This document shows positions 16,082-24,757 of a stretch of 64,000 nucleotides of DNA, piece after piece. The first letter of the stretch is position 1. Each line of letters starts with the position of its first letter. The DNA is taken from NCBI RefSeq assembly GCF_035653575.1, contig NZ_DASRBQ010000181.1, forward strand, positions 30,243-94,242, given 5' to 3'. The position numbers and the translations under genes were made by a program. Below the pieces are notes generated by a model that was not told where the DNA came from, did no database searches, and saw only the letters and a program-made list of their open reading frames with translations. The DNA comes from Actinocrinis sp035653575. Its GTDB lineage: Bacteria; Actinomycetota; Actinomycetes; Streptomycetales; Catenulisporaceae.

Positions 16082-16924
16082 ATGCTGCGCATCGCCGTGC
16101 CCAACAAGGGATCGTTGTCCGAGGCGGCCTGCGCCATGCTGCATGAGGCCGGCTACCGGCAGCGCAAGGACCGCGAGCTGCTCGTCGCCGACCCGGCCTC
16201 CGGCGCCGAGCTGTTCTTCCTGCGGCCCCGCGACATCGCCACCTACGTCGGCTCCGGCCGCCTCGACATCGGCATCACCGGCCGCGACCTGCTGCTGGAC
16301 TCCGGGGCCGCGGCCGAGGAGATCATGCAGCTCGGCTTCGCCCGCTCCACCTTCCGCTTCGCCGGCCGCCCCGGCACCGGCTCCACCGTCGAGGACCTGG
16401 CCGGGATGCGCATCGCCAGCTCCTACACCGGAGTCGTGCAGGCCCACCTCGCCGCCGCCGGAGTCAAGGCCGAGGTCGTCAAGCTCGACGGCGCCGTGGA
16501 GATCGCCATCGAACTCGGCGTCGCCGACGTGATCGCGGATGTCGTGGAGACCGGCACCACGCTGCGGCAGATGGGTCTCGAGCTGATCGGCGCGCCCATC
16601 CTGCAGTCCGAGGCCGTGCTCGTGCGCCGCACCGGAGCCGAACCCGACCCCGCCGTCGACCAGTTCGTGCGCCGCATGCAGGGCGTGCTGGTCGCCCGCC
16701 GCTACGTGCTGATGGACTATGACATCCGCGCCGAGCGCCTCAAGGAGGCCGTGGCCGTCACGCCCGGCCTGGAATCCCCGACGATCTCCCCGCTGCACAC
16801 CGAGGGCTGGGTCGCCGTGCGCTCGATGGTGCTGCGCGACGACGCACAACGCATCATGGACGACCTCTGGGGACTGGGTGCGCGCGCTATTCTCGTGACC
16901 GACATCCGGGCCTGCCGCCTGTAG
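16082..16924 (+). CDS. hisG: ATP phosphoribosyltransferase, long form
   Basis: The 280-residue protein has the HisG core (LRIAVPNKGSLSEAACAML, FFLRPRDIATYVGSGRLDIGITGRDLL) and the phosphate-binding loop ADVIADVVETGTTLRQMGL. The length and the extra C-terminal ~75 residues (VAVTPGLESPTISPLHTEGW) mark the long form with an ACT-like histidine-binding domain for feedback inhibition. It catalyses the first step of histidine synthesis. The start ATG lies 94 nt after hisE. Confidence 0.95.
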   Translation: MLRIAVPNKGSLSEAACAMLHEAGYRQRKDRELLVADPASGAELFFLRPRDIATYVGSGRLDIGITGRDLLLDSGAAAEEIMQLGFARSTFRFAGRPGTGSTVEDLAGMRIASSYTGVVQAHLAAAGVKAEVVKLDGAVEIAIELGVADVIADVVETGTTLRQMGLELIGAPILQSEAVLVRRTGAEPDPAVDQFVRRMQGVLVARRYVLMDYDIRAERLKEAVAVTPGLESPTISPLHTEGWVAVRSMVLRDDAQRIMDDLWGLGARAILVTDIRACRL

Positions 16925-16989
16925 CCGCGTCCTGTGCAGCTCAGGCGCCCGACCCAGTTTTGATCAGACGCCGCGACGAGACGGGACCG

Positions 16990-17499
16990 ATGGCACCCAA
17001 CAGCGAGCGCAGCGGCAGCGCGGTCGGCTCTTCCGGCGAGGACGGACTGCCCGTCCTGCCGATCACCTGGCGCCCCTCGCGCACCCGCGCGATCGTCTTC
17101 GCCGTCGCGGTGCTCATGGCCGCCTCCATGAGCCTGGTGGCGGCGCTGCTGCCCAGCGACGGCGGCGCGCCCTGGCCGCTGGCCGACCGCATCGCGTTCG
17201 GCGCGATCGGATTCGCCGGCGCCGCCGTGCTGTGCATCCTGGCGCGCCCGAAGGTCATCGCGGACCGCAGCGGCGTCACGATCGTCAACATGCTGCGCAC
17301 CCACCGGTTGGAATGGCCGCAGATCGTGCGGGTAAACCTGCGTCCCGGCGACCCCTGGGTGCTGCTGGACCTGGACTCGGGCGACACGCTCGCCGCGATG
17401 GGCATCCAGCCGTCCAACGGACCCGGCGCGGCCCGCCAGGCGGTAGCCGACCTGCGTTCCCTCGTCGAGCTTTATTCCTACACCGGACGCGGCGACTGA
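16990..17499 (+). CDS. PH-domain (bacterial) membrane protein
   Basis: About 169 residues. A cytosolic N-terminus is followed by two hydrophobic segments (AIVFAVAVLMAASMSLVAAL; IAFGAIGFAGAAVLCIL) and a C-terminal bacterial PH-like domain (ARPKVIADRSGVTIVNMLRTHRLEW, then IVRVNLRPGDPWVLLDLDSG). Proteins of this kind follow hisG in related actinomycetes. No role in histidine synthesis is known. The ATG at 16990 is preferred to a TTG at 16960 in the same frame. Confidence 0.82.
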   Translation: MAPNSERSGSAVGSSGEDGLPVLPITWRPSRTRAIVFAVAVLMAASMSLVAALLPSDGGAPWPLADRIAFGAIGFAGAAVLCILARPKVIADRSGVTIVNMLRTHRLEWPQIVRVNLRPGDPWVLLDLDSGDTLAAMGIQPSNGPGAARQAVADLRSLVELYSYTGRGD

Positions 17500-17535
17500 C
17501 CGCGCGTCAGGTGACCGCGCGTGATGTGTCGCCGC

Positions 17536-18561
17536 TCAGGCGGAGGCGCGCAGCGTGAGCGTGGTCGGCAGGGTCAGCGACTGCACCGCCGCGCCGTCCA
17601 CCCGCGCCAGCAGCAGCCGCACCAGGTCCCGCGCCACCTGCTCGATCGGCTGGCGCACCGAGCTGAGCGGCGGATCGGTGGCCTGAGCCACGCCCAGATC
17701 GTCGAACCCGACCACCGCCACGTCCTCGGGCACCCGCCGCCCGGCCTCCCGCAGCGCCCGCAACGCGCCGCGCGCCATCAGGTCCGAGGCCCCGAAGATC
17801 GCGTCCAGCTTCGGCTCCGCCTCCAGCAGCGCGCAGGCCGCCTCGAACCCGGAGCGCTCGGTGAAGTCCCCGTGCGCCGCGCGGGTCGCGAACCCGGCCT
17901 CGGCCAGGGCCTGCCGGTACCCGGCCAGCCGGTCCTGACCCGCCGTCATGTCCTGCGGTCCGGCGATCGTCGCGATCCGCCGGCGCCCGAGCGAGAGCAG
18001 GTGTTCGGTGGCCTGTCGCGCGCCGTACACGTTGTCGACGTCCACATAGGGCACCGAGGAGTGCGCCGCGGTCGGGCGCCCGCCGTGCACCACAGGGACC
18101 CCGGCGCCTACCAGGATGCCCGGCAGCGGGTTCGCCTCGTGCACGGAGACCAGGATCACCCCGTCCACGTGCCCCGAGGTCACGTACCGTTCCATGCGCC
18201 CGCGCGCCGGCATCGCGCCGCTCTGGCCCTGCATGACCAGCACCAGCTGCAGCTCGGTGGCGTCCAGCACCCGGTTGACCTCGGTGACCATGGTGGTCAG
18301 GTACGGGTCGGCGAAGAAGAACGCGTCCGGCTCCGGAATGATCATCGCCAGCGAGTCGGTGCGCCGGGTCACCAGCGTGCGCGCGGCCCGGTTCGGCACG
18401 TATCCGAGCTCGTCGATCGCGGCCTCGACCGCCTCGCGCACCTCCGGGGACACCTTCGGGGAATTGTTGATCACGCGGGAGACCGTCGCCCGCGACACCC
18501 CGGCGTACGCCGCCACCGTCTCCAGCGTCGGCGCGCCACCGCCGCCCGTTGTCGAGACCAT
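17536..18561 (-). CDS. LacI-family transcriptional regulator
   Basis: The 341-residue protein has the N-terminal LacI helix-turn-helix and hinge (PTLETVAAYAGVSRATVSRVINNSPKVSPEVREAV, then VPNRAARTLVTRRTDSLAMI). The periplasmic-binding-protein-like effector domain follows (residues ~65-335, including ATEHLLSLGRRRIATIAGP and EDVAVVGFDDLGVAQATDPPLSSVRQP). Such regulators sense sugars. No sugar-use gene adjoins it, so the regulon must be remote. A GGGAGC lies 2-3 nt from the ATG. It converges on the PH-domain gene. Confidence 0.93.
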   Translation of the reverse strand: MVSTTGGGGAPTLETVAAYAGVSRATVSRVINNSPKVSPEVREAVEAAIDELGYVPNRAARTLVTRRTDSLAMIIPEPDAFFFADPYLTTMVTEVNRVLDATELQLVLVMQGQSGAMPARGRMERYVTSGHVDGVILVSVHEANPLPGILVGAGVPVVHGGRPTAAHSSVPYVDVDNVYGARQATEHLLSLGRRRIATIAGPQDMTAGQDRLAGYRQALAEAGFATRAAHGDFTERSGFEAACALLEAEPKLDAIFGASDLMARGALRALREAGRRVPEDVAVVGFDDLGVAQATDPPLSSVRQPIEQVARDLVRLLLARVDGAAVQSLTLPTTLTLRASA

Positions 18562-18740
18562 CAGCTCCCGTCCTGCCCTCGCCGCCCCGCTGCCGCCGGG
18601 GCACTGCGCCGCACCGTGGGCGCCCAGGTCACGGTACCAGCAGGCGACCTTCCCGTAGATCCTTCGACCGCTGCCATACCGCGCGTCCCGCCGGGTGCAG
18701 GGCGGCTCGGCTCCCGCGGCCCTGGATTAGCGGCCCTGGG

Positions 18741-19313
18741 TCAGCGGCCGCTGCCGCCGCCGGAAAGGCCACCCACCAACTGTCCCACCAGCCCCGCTAC
18801 GCCACCCACGACACCGCCTACCACCCCGCCGACCAGACCGGGCGCGGGGGAGGAGGAACCCTGGGCCGCCGAAGGGCTCGCGCCGCGCGATCCGCCCGCC
18901 GACGCCGAAGCGCCGGCCGGGGAGGAGGACTGCGCCGCGGGCGCGGTGCTCTCGTGTGCCGCTGCCGCCGCGCCCGAACCGGCCTGCGTGCCGCTGCCGG
19001 GCGCACCGGCCCCGCCGATACCGCCGCCGATCCCCGAACCCTGGCCCGAAGCCGGGCCGGGCAGCGCCGCGGGGACCGTCGCGGTGGGGCGTGAACCCGG
19101 GCTCGGGCTCTGATCCGCGGACGCCGGCGGGGCCGAGCTGACGTGCAGCAGCGCGAGCAGGATGCCGACCAGCGCCATGCCCACCGCACCGGACAGCAGC
19201 ACCTCGACGGTCTTGCGCACCGGGCCGGCCTGCCGGCGGTGCGACTTGGCGCCTGCTGCGGATATCCGGCCTCGCGGGCCGCGCGCCCCTTCCAACGTCC
19301 CGCCCTTCGTCAC
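18741..19313 (-). CDS. Low-complexity single-pass membrane protein, unknown function
   Basis: I do not recognise the family. From the GTG at 19311-19313 the ~190-residue protein has a basic N-terminus, one hydrophobic segment (VEVLLSGAVGMALVGILLAL, about residues 37-58) and a long Ala/Ser/Pro/Gly-rich outer part. It ends in repeated Gly-Val-Val-Gly-Gly elements (GLVGGVVGGVVGGVAGLVGQ). The orientation with the basic side inside suggests an anchored extracellular tail. It is close to a chaplin gene on the same strand, so a cell-surface role is possible. In-frame sequence up to 19571 is open, with an alternative ATG at 19364, so the start is uncertain. Confidence 0.6.
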   Translation of the reverse strand: MTKGGTLEGARGPRGRISAAGAKSHRRQAGPVRKTVEVLLSGAVGMALVGILLALLHVSSAPPASADQSPSPGSRPTATVPAALPGPASGQGSGIGGGIGGAGAPGSGTQAGSGAAAAAHESTAPAAQSSSPAGASASAGGSRGASPSAAQGSSSPAPGLVGGVVGGVVGGVAGLVGQLVGGLSGGGSGR

Positions 19314-19793
19314 CCGCCGACCACGTCGCTCACCCGATCGAGTGATACCACGGCAGGCTTCCATCGTCGCCCATGGATGCCGCGCCGTGGGAGCGAACCG
19401 GAGGACTTGAGGCGGACACGCACCGGACCCGCGCTCCCCGCGCGCCGCCTGCCAGCACGGTCGTGACCACGCTCGCCGCTGACCATCCGGGCCCTGACCC
19501 GCGTCTACGCGCACGTATGCCAGCTCCCGCAGACCGGGCAGACCGAGCCGGGACGTAATCAGGCCCCGCATCCCCGGATACGTAAAAGGGGGATGCGGGG
19601 CCTGATAGTGCCCTTACGCCGTGCGGCCCCCAGTACAGCCGCGCGGCGCGAACCGCGTGTGTGTCCCGTCCCGGCGCGCGCACACCGCCGCGGCGCCGGG
19701 ACCCGGTCGCGCGCCGAGTGCCGGCGCGTTCGTCCGTGCTGCGCGAGCCGGAGGCCCGCTGCGCCTCAACCCGGGCCCGATCGGGGCGGGTGT
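19314..19793. other. 480-bp stretch between the GVVGG protein and the chaplin gene
   Basis: No gene is convincing here. ORFs in several frames have GC-skewed, Arg/Ala-rich shadow character and no family signature. The only clear structure is the long hairpin at 19559-19605, described separately. The left part would carry the promoter of the minus-strand gene at 18741-19313. Confidence 0.5.
19559..19605 (-). terminator. Long perfect hairpin downstream of the chaplin gene
   Basis: Arms TCAGGCCCCGCATCCCC (19559-19575) and GGGGATGCGGGGCCTGA (19589-19605) pair over 17 bp around a 13-nt loop. It lies 188 nt past the chaplin stop on its downstream side and is the likely end of that transcript. No T-run adjoins either arm, as is common for actinobacterial terminators. 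Confidence 0.65.
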
Positions 19794-20375
19794 TCAGCCG
19801 ATGGTGCAGGTCTGGCTGTCGAGGGTGTTGCGGAACCCGATGACGTCGGCCTGGTTGCCGCACAGGTTCACCGGCACCGAGACCGCCGCGTTGGCGACGT
19901 TGCCGGACAGCAGGCCGCCGGAGTGCTCGGAGGCGCCGGTCGCCAGCGCGCCGGGCGCGTCGCCGTTGGTGCCGATGCTGCAGGTCTGCGGCTTGACCTT
20001 GTCCTTGGCCGCGATCACGCCGACCTCGTTGCCGCATGCGTTCACCGGCACCGCGACCGCGGCGTCGACCACGTTGCCCGAGCCCGCGCCGCCCGAGTGC
20101 TCGGAGCTGCCCTGCGCCAGCGCGCCCTCGCCCGAGCCGATGGTGCACATCGAGCCCTCGTCCACGTTCTTCAGCGCGATGACCAGAGCCTGGTTCCCGC
20201 AGAAGTTGACCGGAACGGCCACCGGGGCGTTGACGACGTTGCCGGAGATCGCGCCGCCCGAGTGCGACGACTCGCCGGTCGCGGTGGCGTCAGCAGCGGC
20301 GATGCCCGCCGTCCCCAGGACCAGGCCGGACGTGGCGGCGGCGAGAGCCAGCCCCCGCTTGGCAAACCCATGCAT
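19794..20375 (-). CDS. Secreted protein with three chaplin domains
   Basis: The 193-residue protein starts with a signal peptide (KRGLALAAATSGLVLGTAGIAAADA, residues ~6-30, likely cut near ADA). Three chaplin domains follow at about 38-80, 92-135 and 148-193. Each reads H-S-G-G ... SGNVV(A)NA-V-VPVN-x-CGN ... C-x-IG. The cysteine pairs are 59/77, 114/132 and 172/190, each 18 residues apart. Chaplins are amyloid-forming coat proteins that let aerial hyphae break surface tension. Streptomyces short forms have one domain, and long forms have two plus an LPXTG anchor. This protein has three and ends right after the last domain, with no sorting signal. Confidence 0.93.
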   Translation of the reverse strand: MHGFAKRGLALAAATSGLVLGTAGIAAADATATGESSHSGGAISGNVVNAPVAVPVNFCGNQALVIALKNVDEGSMCTIGSGEGALAQGSSEHSGGAGSGNVVDAAVAVPVNACGNEVGVIAAKDKVKPQTCSIGTNGDAPGALATGASEHSGGLLSGNVANAAVSVPVNLCGNQADVIGFRNTLDSQTCTIG

Positions 20376-20596
20376 CTGTAGACCTCTGTTGCTCTAGACG
20401 GGACGGGAGCGCACTGCCCGACGGCACCGCATCAGCTCCCCTTCGCGATGGGGCAACGAGGACCACACCAGCCGGTTACGCCGAATATCAGGGCGAACAC
20501 CCCGATTCGCCCTGACGGCCCATTACGCGCCAATGCGACAAACTGATCTGGCGAAGATCGTGCCGATCCGGCGAACGGCGGTTCGGGCGCGCGCGG

Positions 20597-21598
20597 TCAG
20601 CGGTGCAGCTTGGGCAGCACGTCCCGGCCGAACACCTCGATCCACTCGGCCTGGTTGCGCCCGACGTTGTGCAGGTAGATCCGGTCGAACCCGAGATCCA
20701 GGTAGCGCTGCACCTCGGCGCGGTGCACATCCGGGTCCGCGGAGATCACCATCCGGCCCTCGAAGTCCTCCGGCCGCACCAGCTTGGCCATCTGCTCGAA
20801 GTGGAACGGGGAGCGGATGTCGCCCTTGTCGAACTTCATCCCGCCGTTGGGCCACTCGCTCATCGCGTTGGCCATCGCCTGCTCGTCGCTCTGCGCCCAG
20901 GACAGGTGCAGCTGCAGGATCTTCGGCATCGCCTCAGGGTCCTTGCCCGCCTCCCGCGCGCCCTCGGCGAACTTGCCGAGCACCGTCTCGATCTTCGCCG
21001 GCGCGGCGCCCGGGGTGATGATCCCGTCGGCGAGCTTGCCGGTGCGCTTGGCGTTGAGCGGCCCGGCGGTGGCGATGTAGATCTCCGGGGCCTGCTCGGG
21101 CATCGTCCACAGCCGCGCGGACTCCAGCGTGAAGTACTTGCCGGAGTGCTTCACGTCGCGCTGCTCCAGGCCGCTGGCGAACAGCTTCTTGATGACCTCC
21201 AGCGCCTCCCACATCCGGGCGCTGCGTTCGGCCGCCTCCGGCCAGTACCCGCCCACGACGTGCTCGTTGAGCGCCTCACCGGCGCCCAGGCCCAGCCAAT
21301 GCCGGCCCGGGTACATCGCCGCGAGGGTCGCCGAGGCCTGCGCCACGATCGCCGGGTGCATCTTGAACGACGGGCAGGTCACCCCCGGCCCCAGGTCGCC
21401 CTCGGTGCGCGCCCCGATCGCGGTCAGCACGTTCCACACGAACGGCGCGCTGCCCTGCTGCGGCACCCACGGCTGGAAGTGATCCGCCGCCATCACCCCG
21501 GTGAACCCGGCCGCCTCGGCCTGCGCGCTGTACTCGGTCACCTCGAGCGGACCGAACTGCTCCAGCATCGCCGCGTAGCCGATGTGCGGTGCGCTCAT
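20597..21598 (-). CDS. LLM-class F420-dependent oxidoreductase (TIGR03557-like)
   Basis: The 333-residue protein has the luciferase-like barrel (IGYAAMLEQFGPLEVTEYSAQAEAAGFTGVMAADHFQPW, then LGLGAGEALNEHVVG and EIYIATAGPLNAKRTGKLADG). It is of the group containing F420-dependent glucose-6-phosphate dehydrogenase relatives. Such enzymes use reduced or oxidised F420; the substrate is unknown. The start at 21598 is decided by GGAGGAGCGCG immediately upstream; the frame is open 48 nt further. Another member of this superfamily is at 62664. Confidence 0.9.
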   Translation of the reverse strand: MSAPHIGYAAMLEQFGPLEVTEYSAQAEAAGFTGVMAADHFQPWVPQQGSAPFVWNVLTAIGARTEGDLGPGVTCPSFKMHPAIVAQASATLAAMYPGRHWLGLGAGEALNEHVVGGYWPEAAERSARMWEALEVIKKLFASGLEQRDVKHSGKYFTLESARLWTMPEQAPEIYIATAGPLNAKRTGKLADGIITPGAAPAKIETVLGKFAEGAREAGKDPEAMPKILQLHLSWAQSDEQAMANAMSEWPNGGMKFDKGDIRSPFHFEQMAKLVRPEDFEGRMVISADPDVHRAEVQRYLDLGFDRIYLHNVGRNQAEWIEVFGRDVLPKLHR

Positions 21599-21747
21599 CG
21601 CGCTCCTCCAATCGGGCATCGGGCGCCCTGCCCGACGCCTCGTCAAAAACGCCGTGTGTTTCGATCACTGTATGCCGCCGCCCTCCGGCTGCGCCGAACG
21701 AGGGCGCGCAGTCATGACCACCGCCGAACCCGGGTAGGAGCACCCCC

Positions 21748-22407
21748 GTGCGACTGGACCATGTCTCGTACGCGTGCGAAGCCGACGCGTTCGCCTCCAC
21801 CGTCTCCCGGCTCGGCGCGCTGCTCGGCGCCCCGTTCACCGACGGCGGGGTGCACCCGCGCTACGGCACCCGCAATGCGGTACTGCCCCTGGACGGCGAC
21901 TGCTACGTCGAGGTCGTCGCGCCGCTGGAACACCCGGCCACCGACACCATGCCCTTCGGCCAGGCGGTACGCCGCCGCGCGCAACTCGGCGGCGGCTGGC
22001 TCGGCTGGGTGGTCTGTGTCGAGGACCTGGCCCCGTTCGAGAAGCGGCTCGGGCGCCCGAGCGCGGAAGGCCACCGCCGCCGCCCCGACGGGGTGCTGCT
22101 GGAATGGCGGCAGATCGGCCTGCTCGAACTCCTCGAAGACCCGCAGATCCCTTATCTGATCCAGTGGAGCTGCCCCGAGCAGGAGCACCCCTCGGCCGGA
22201 GCCGACGGCTCGGTGGGCATCGAGCGGCTGGAGATCGCCGGCCAGCGCGAAGAGATCCTCGCCTGGCTCGGCACCCCCGAGGTCGACCCGCTGCCGCACG
22301 TGCACGTCAACTGGCTCGAGCCCGGCGACGTCGCCAACGCCTGGGACGAAGCCGGTTTGCTGGCGGTCGACTTCCGCACCGCCCACGGACCGGTGCGTAT
22401 CGATTAA
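21748..22407 (+). CDS. Glyoxalase-like (VOC) domain protein
   Basis: The 219-residue protein begins RLDHVSYACEADAFASTVSRLGALLG and continues with DCYVEVVAPLEHPATDTMPFGQ, the paired beta-alpha-beta units of a glyoxalase-like domain (PF13468 type). A second half around residues 135-215 ends with a dipeptide-like metal pattern (HVHVNWLEPGD). The GTG start is preceded by GTAGGAG. It is divergent from the F420 oxidoreductase and shares the intergenic promoter region. Substrate unknown. Confidence 0.8.
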   Translation: MRLDHVSYACEADAFASTVSRLGALLGAPFTDGGVHPRYGTRNAVLPLDGDCYVEVVAPLEHPATDTMPFGQAVRRRAQLGGGWLGWVVCVEDLAPFEKRLGRPSAEGHRRRPDGVLLEWRQIGLLELLEDPQIPYLIQWSCPEQEHPSAGADGSVGIERLEIAGQREEILAWLGTPEVDPLPHVHVNWLEPGDVANAWDEAGLLAVDFRTAHGPVRID

Positions 22408-22422
22408 CCGGCTGGCACACCG

Positions 22423-23871
22423 TCAGAACGGGGTCGGCGGGCCGCCCCGGCACCCGGTGTCCACCAGCAGCTCGGTCTGGCCGAGGCTGATGCGCAGCTG
22501 CACGGCCAGCCGCAGCTCGATGCCCAGTATGTCCAGTGAGATTCCCGGGCACATCACCTCCGCCGGGGACGGCGAAGGCGACGGCGAACTCGGCGAGGGC
22601 GTGGGACTCGGCGGGGGCGGGCTGGGCCGCGGGCTCGGGCTGTGACTCGCGACCGGCGACGGCCGCGCCGGGCTCGGTGAAGGCGGGGGCGGCGGGGGAG
22701 TGGACGGGCTGGTGCTGGGACTCGCGCTCGGCGTCGGCATCGGCGGCGGACTCGACGGAGCGGGCGCCGCCATGGCGCTTTGACTGGCCGCCGGCTTGGG
22801 CGGCGGCGTCGGGTGACTCCCTGTCAACGCGAACGCGAGAGCCGCGGCGGCGACGGCCGCGGCCGTGCCCAAAGCCACCGCTTGCTGGCGCGGCGAGGCG
22901 TGCCGCACCTTGGACAGACCGCGGCCCACGATCCCGGCGTGCGCGGCCGACGTACCGGATCCGCCTGAAGCAAGGCTCACGGTTCCCGCAGCGGCCCCGG
23001 CTCCGGCCGCGATCGCCAGAACGGTCTTGGCCGCGACCGCCGTGCCCAGCACCGCGGGCGCCACCACCGCGCCGAGGTGGGCGTTGACGTACTTGAGCAT
23101 CGCCAGCAGCCCTGCGCACTCCACGCAGTGCCGCACGTGCTCCTCGACCTTGCCCTGCTCGCGCCGCCCCAGCTTCCCGCGCACCGCCGCACCCAGCCGC
23201 TGCGCGTACGGGCGGCAGGACTCCGAGCTGACTTCGCGCACGTGCGCCTGCAGGTACGCCTGCTTAAGGCCCTCGCGCGCCCGATACGCCAGCGCCGCCA
23301 CGGCCGCCGGCTCGAGCCCCAGCAGCGGCGCGAGCTGCGCCGGCCCTTCGCCCTCGACCTCGGTATGCCACAGCACCGTCTGCCAGCGCTCCGGCAACGC
23401 CATGAACGCCTGACCAGCCAGCGACCGCTCCAGCGCCGCGAGCACCGGATCCTCCTGCGGCTCCGGCTCCTCGAGGTCCACCAGGTCCGCCACCAGCAGC
23501 AGCCGCCGCTCGCCGGCCGCCCAGTCCCGGGCCACGTGCCGCATCGTGGTCAGCAGATACGGGCGGAACGCCTCGGTCGGGCCGTTGCCGTTGCGGATTG
23601 CGTGCAGCACCCGCGTGAACGCCTCGGCCCGCAGGTCCTCGGCCGCGGCCTCGCTGCGCGCCCAGTGCCGGGCGTGCAGCAGCGCCGAGCGGGCGTGCCG
23701 CTGATAAAGCGGGTCGTAGGCCGCCAGATCCCCGGCGCGCACCCGGTCGATCAGCTCGCGATCCGGCGGCCCGGCCGCTACCTGCGGCTCCGGCTGCTGC
23801 GCTCGCTGCTGCTGATGCTGCGCCCGCCCTTCCTCCCGTCCGTCGTCGCGAGCACCGTGCTGCCGCTGCAT
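22423..23871 (-). CDS. ECF sigma factor fused to zinc-finger anti-sigma-like domain, membrane segments and Pro/Ser-rich exterior
   Basis: The 482-residue protein has sigma region 2 at ~37-120 (ELIDRVRAGDLAAYDPLYQRH, AEAFTRVLHAIR) and region 4 at ~150-208 (MALPERWQTVLWHTEVEGEG, LGLEPAAVAALAYRAREGLK). A zinc-finger anti-sigma motif H-x3-C-x2-C follows at His245/Cys249/Cys252. Hydrophobic segments lie near 264-295 and 331-350. Next come ~90 residues of Pro/Ser repeats (PSPSP type) and a short C-terminal piece with two cysteines (MCPGISLDILGIELRLAVQL). The layout resembles the ECF families in which sigma and anti-sigma are one polypeptide, so that outside signals could release the sigma part. The signal and regulon are unknown. 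Confidence 0.85.
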   Translation of the reverse strand: MQRQHGARDDGREEGRAQHQQQRAQQPEPQVAAGPPDRELIDRVRAGDLAAYDPLYQRHARSALLHARHWARSEAAAEDLRAEAFTRVLHAIRNGNGPTEAFRPYLLTTMRHVARDWAAGERRLLLVADLVDLEEPEPQEDPVLAALERSLAGQAFMALPERWQTVLWHTEVEGEGPAQLAPLLGLEPAAVAALAYRAREGLKQAYLQAHVREVSSESCRPYAQRLGAAVRGKLGRREQGKVEEHVRHCVECAGLLAMLKYVNAHLGAVVAPAVLGTAVAAKTVLAIAAGAGAAAGTVSLASGGSGTSAAHAGIVGRGLSKVRHASPRQQAVALGTAAAVAAAALAFALTGSHPTPPPKPAASQSAMAAPAPSSPPPMPTPSASPSTSPSTPPPPPPSPSPARPSPVASHSPSPRPSPPPPSPTPSPSSPSPSPSPAEVMCPGISLDILGIELRLAVQLRISLGQTELLVDTGCRGGPPTPF

Positions 23872-24001
23872 GCCGCAAAACCCTCATTCCGTCCCCTGGC
23901 GCACCCGGGCGGCGCGCACCCCTCCGCGGGGCCCGGCCGGCCGGCGAGCCCCGCCCGTTCTACGCCCGGGATTCCCGCAGGAAGCGGTCCGTGACCAAAG
24001 G

Positions 24002-24574
24002 TCACCCGAACGTGTACTTAAGGGCACTGACACTTGACAGGCCGCCGGCGCCGCCACCGCTGGCGCGGCACAGCGCCCGGCGCAATGCACCCAGCAGCAG
24101 CGCCGGGTCGGTCACCGGGCCCGACCCGCCCTCCGGCGGCGGCACCAGCCACAGCAGCCGCGCCAGTCCGTCCCCGATCAGGGGCGGCAACGCCACCACG
24201 TCCCCGTGCGAGGCGGTGCGCAGCCCATGCGTCCGGCACCACCAGGAGAATCCGCGCAGCCGCGCCAGCGTGCCCGGAGCCAGCAGGAAACCGACCCGCC
24301 GCACCTGCGCCCGCCCGTCCGCCGCCACCGGACCGATCGGCGCGCCCGTGCGCAGCAGCAGGTCCAGCGCTTCGAGGCCCAGATCCATCCCGACGCTCAC
24401 GGCGTCGAACAGCGGCCCGGCCGGCACCGCGGCGACCCGCGCCGGATCCGGGTACCCGGCACGCAGCGCCGCAGCCGGGCTGGCCGTCGGCGCCAGCGGA
24501 ACCCAGGCGGAACGGCCGGTGTCAGCGGCGGGGTCGAGAGAGCGGGACGGGGTGTGGGGGTGGGGGTGGGACAT
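24002..24574 (-). CDS. Uncharacterised actinobacterial protein
   Basis: The 190-residue protein starts at an ATG with AAGGAG 6 nt upstream. I see no confident domain. The pattern AWVPLAPTASPAAALRAGYP, PAGPLFDAVSVGMDLGLEAL, then RVGFLLAPGTLARLRGFSWW and GDVVALPPLIG resembles small streptomycete proteins often annotated as the N-terminal part of a bifunctional DNA primase/polymerase, but the catalytic acidic residues of a primase are not evident. It sits 130 nt upstream of the sigma-factor fusion on the same strand and diverges from recD2. Function open. Confidence 0.65.
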   Translation of the reverse strand: MSHPHPHTPSRSLDPAADTGRSAWVPLAPTASPAAALRAGYPDPARVAAVPAGPLFDAVSVGMDLGLEALDLLLRTGAPIGPVAADGRAQVRRVGFLLAPGTLARLRGFSWWCRTHGLRTASHGDVVALPPLIGDGLARLLWLVPPPEGGSGPVTDPALLLGALRRALCRASGGGAGGLSSVSALKYTFG

Positions 24575-24757
24575 ACGCGTCTCCTTCACGAGGGTCCTCA
24601 CCAGCAGGGAGCCCCCGCGCCCCGATCCATGACGCCGTTTCAGATATCTTTCCCCGCACGGGTTCGCACCGCGGCCGCGCCGTCACCGCCCAGGTGCGGC
24701 ATCCGCCCGGTGGATCACGGCGCGCCGATTGTCAGAAGCCCGCGATACCGTGCCTTT

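Noticed and set aside
22640..22800. Pro/Ser-coding repeats as a possible CRISPR-like or satellite array
   Set aside because: They are in frame inside the sigma fusion and encode a Pro/Ser-rich exterior; no spacer pattern exists.
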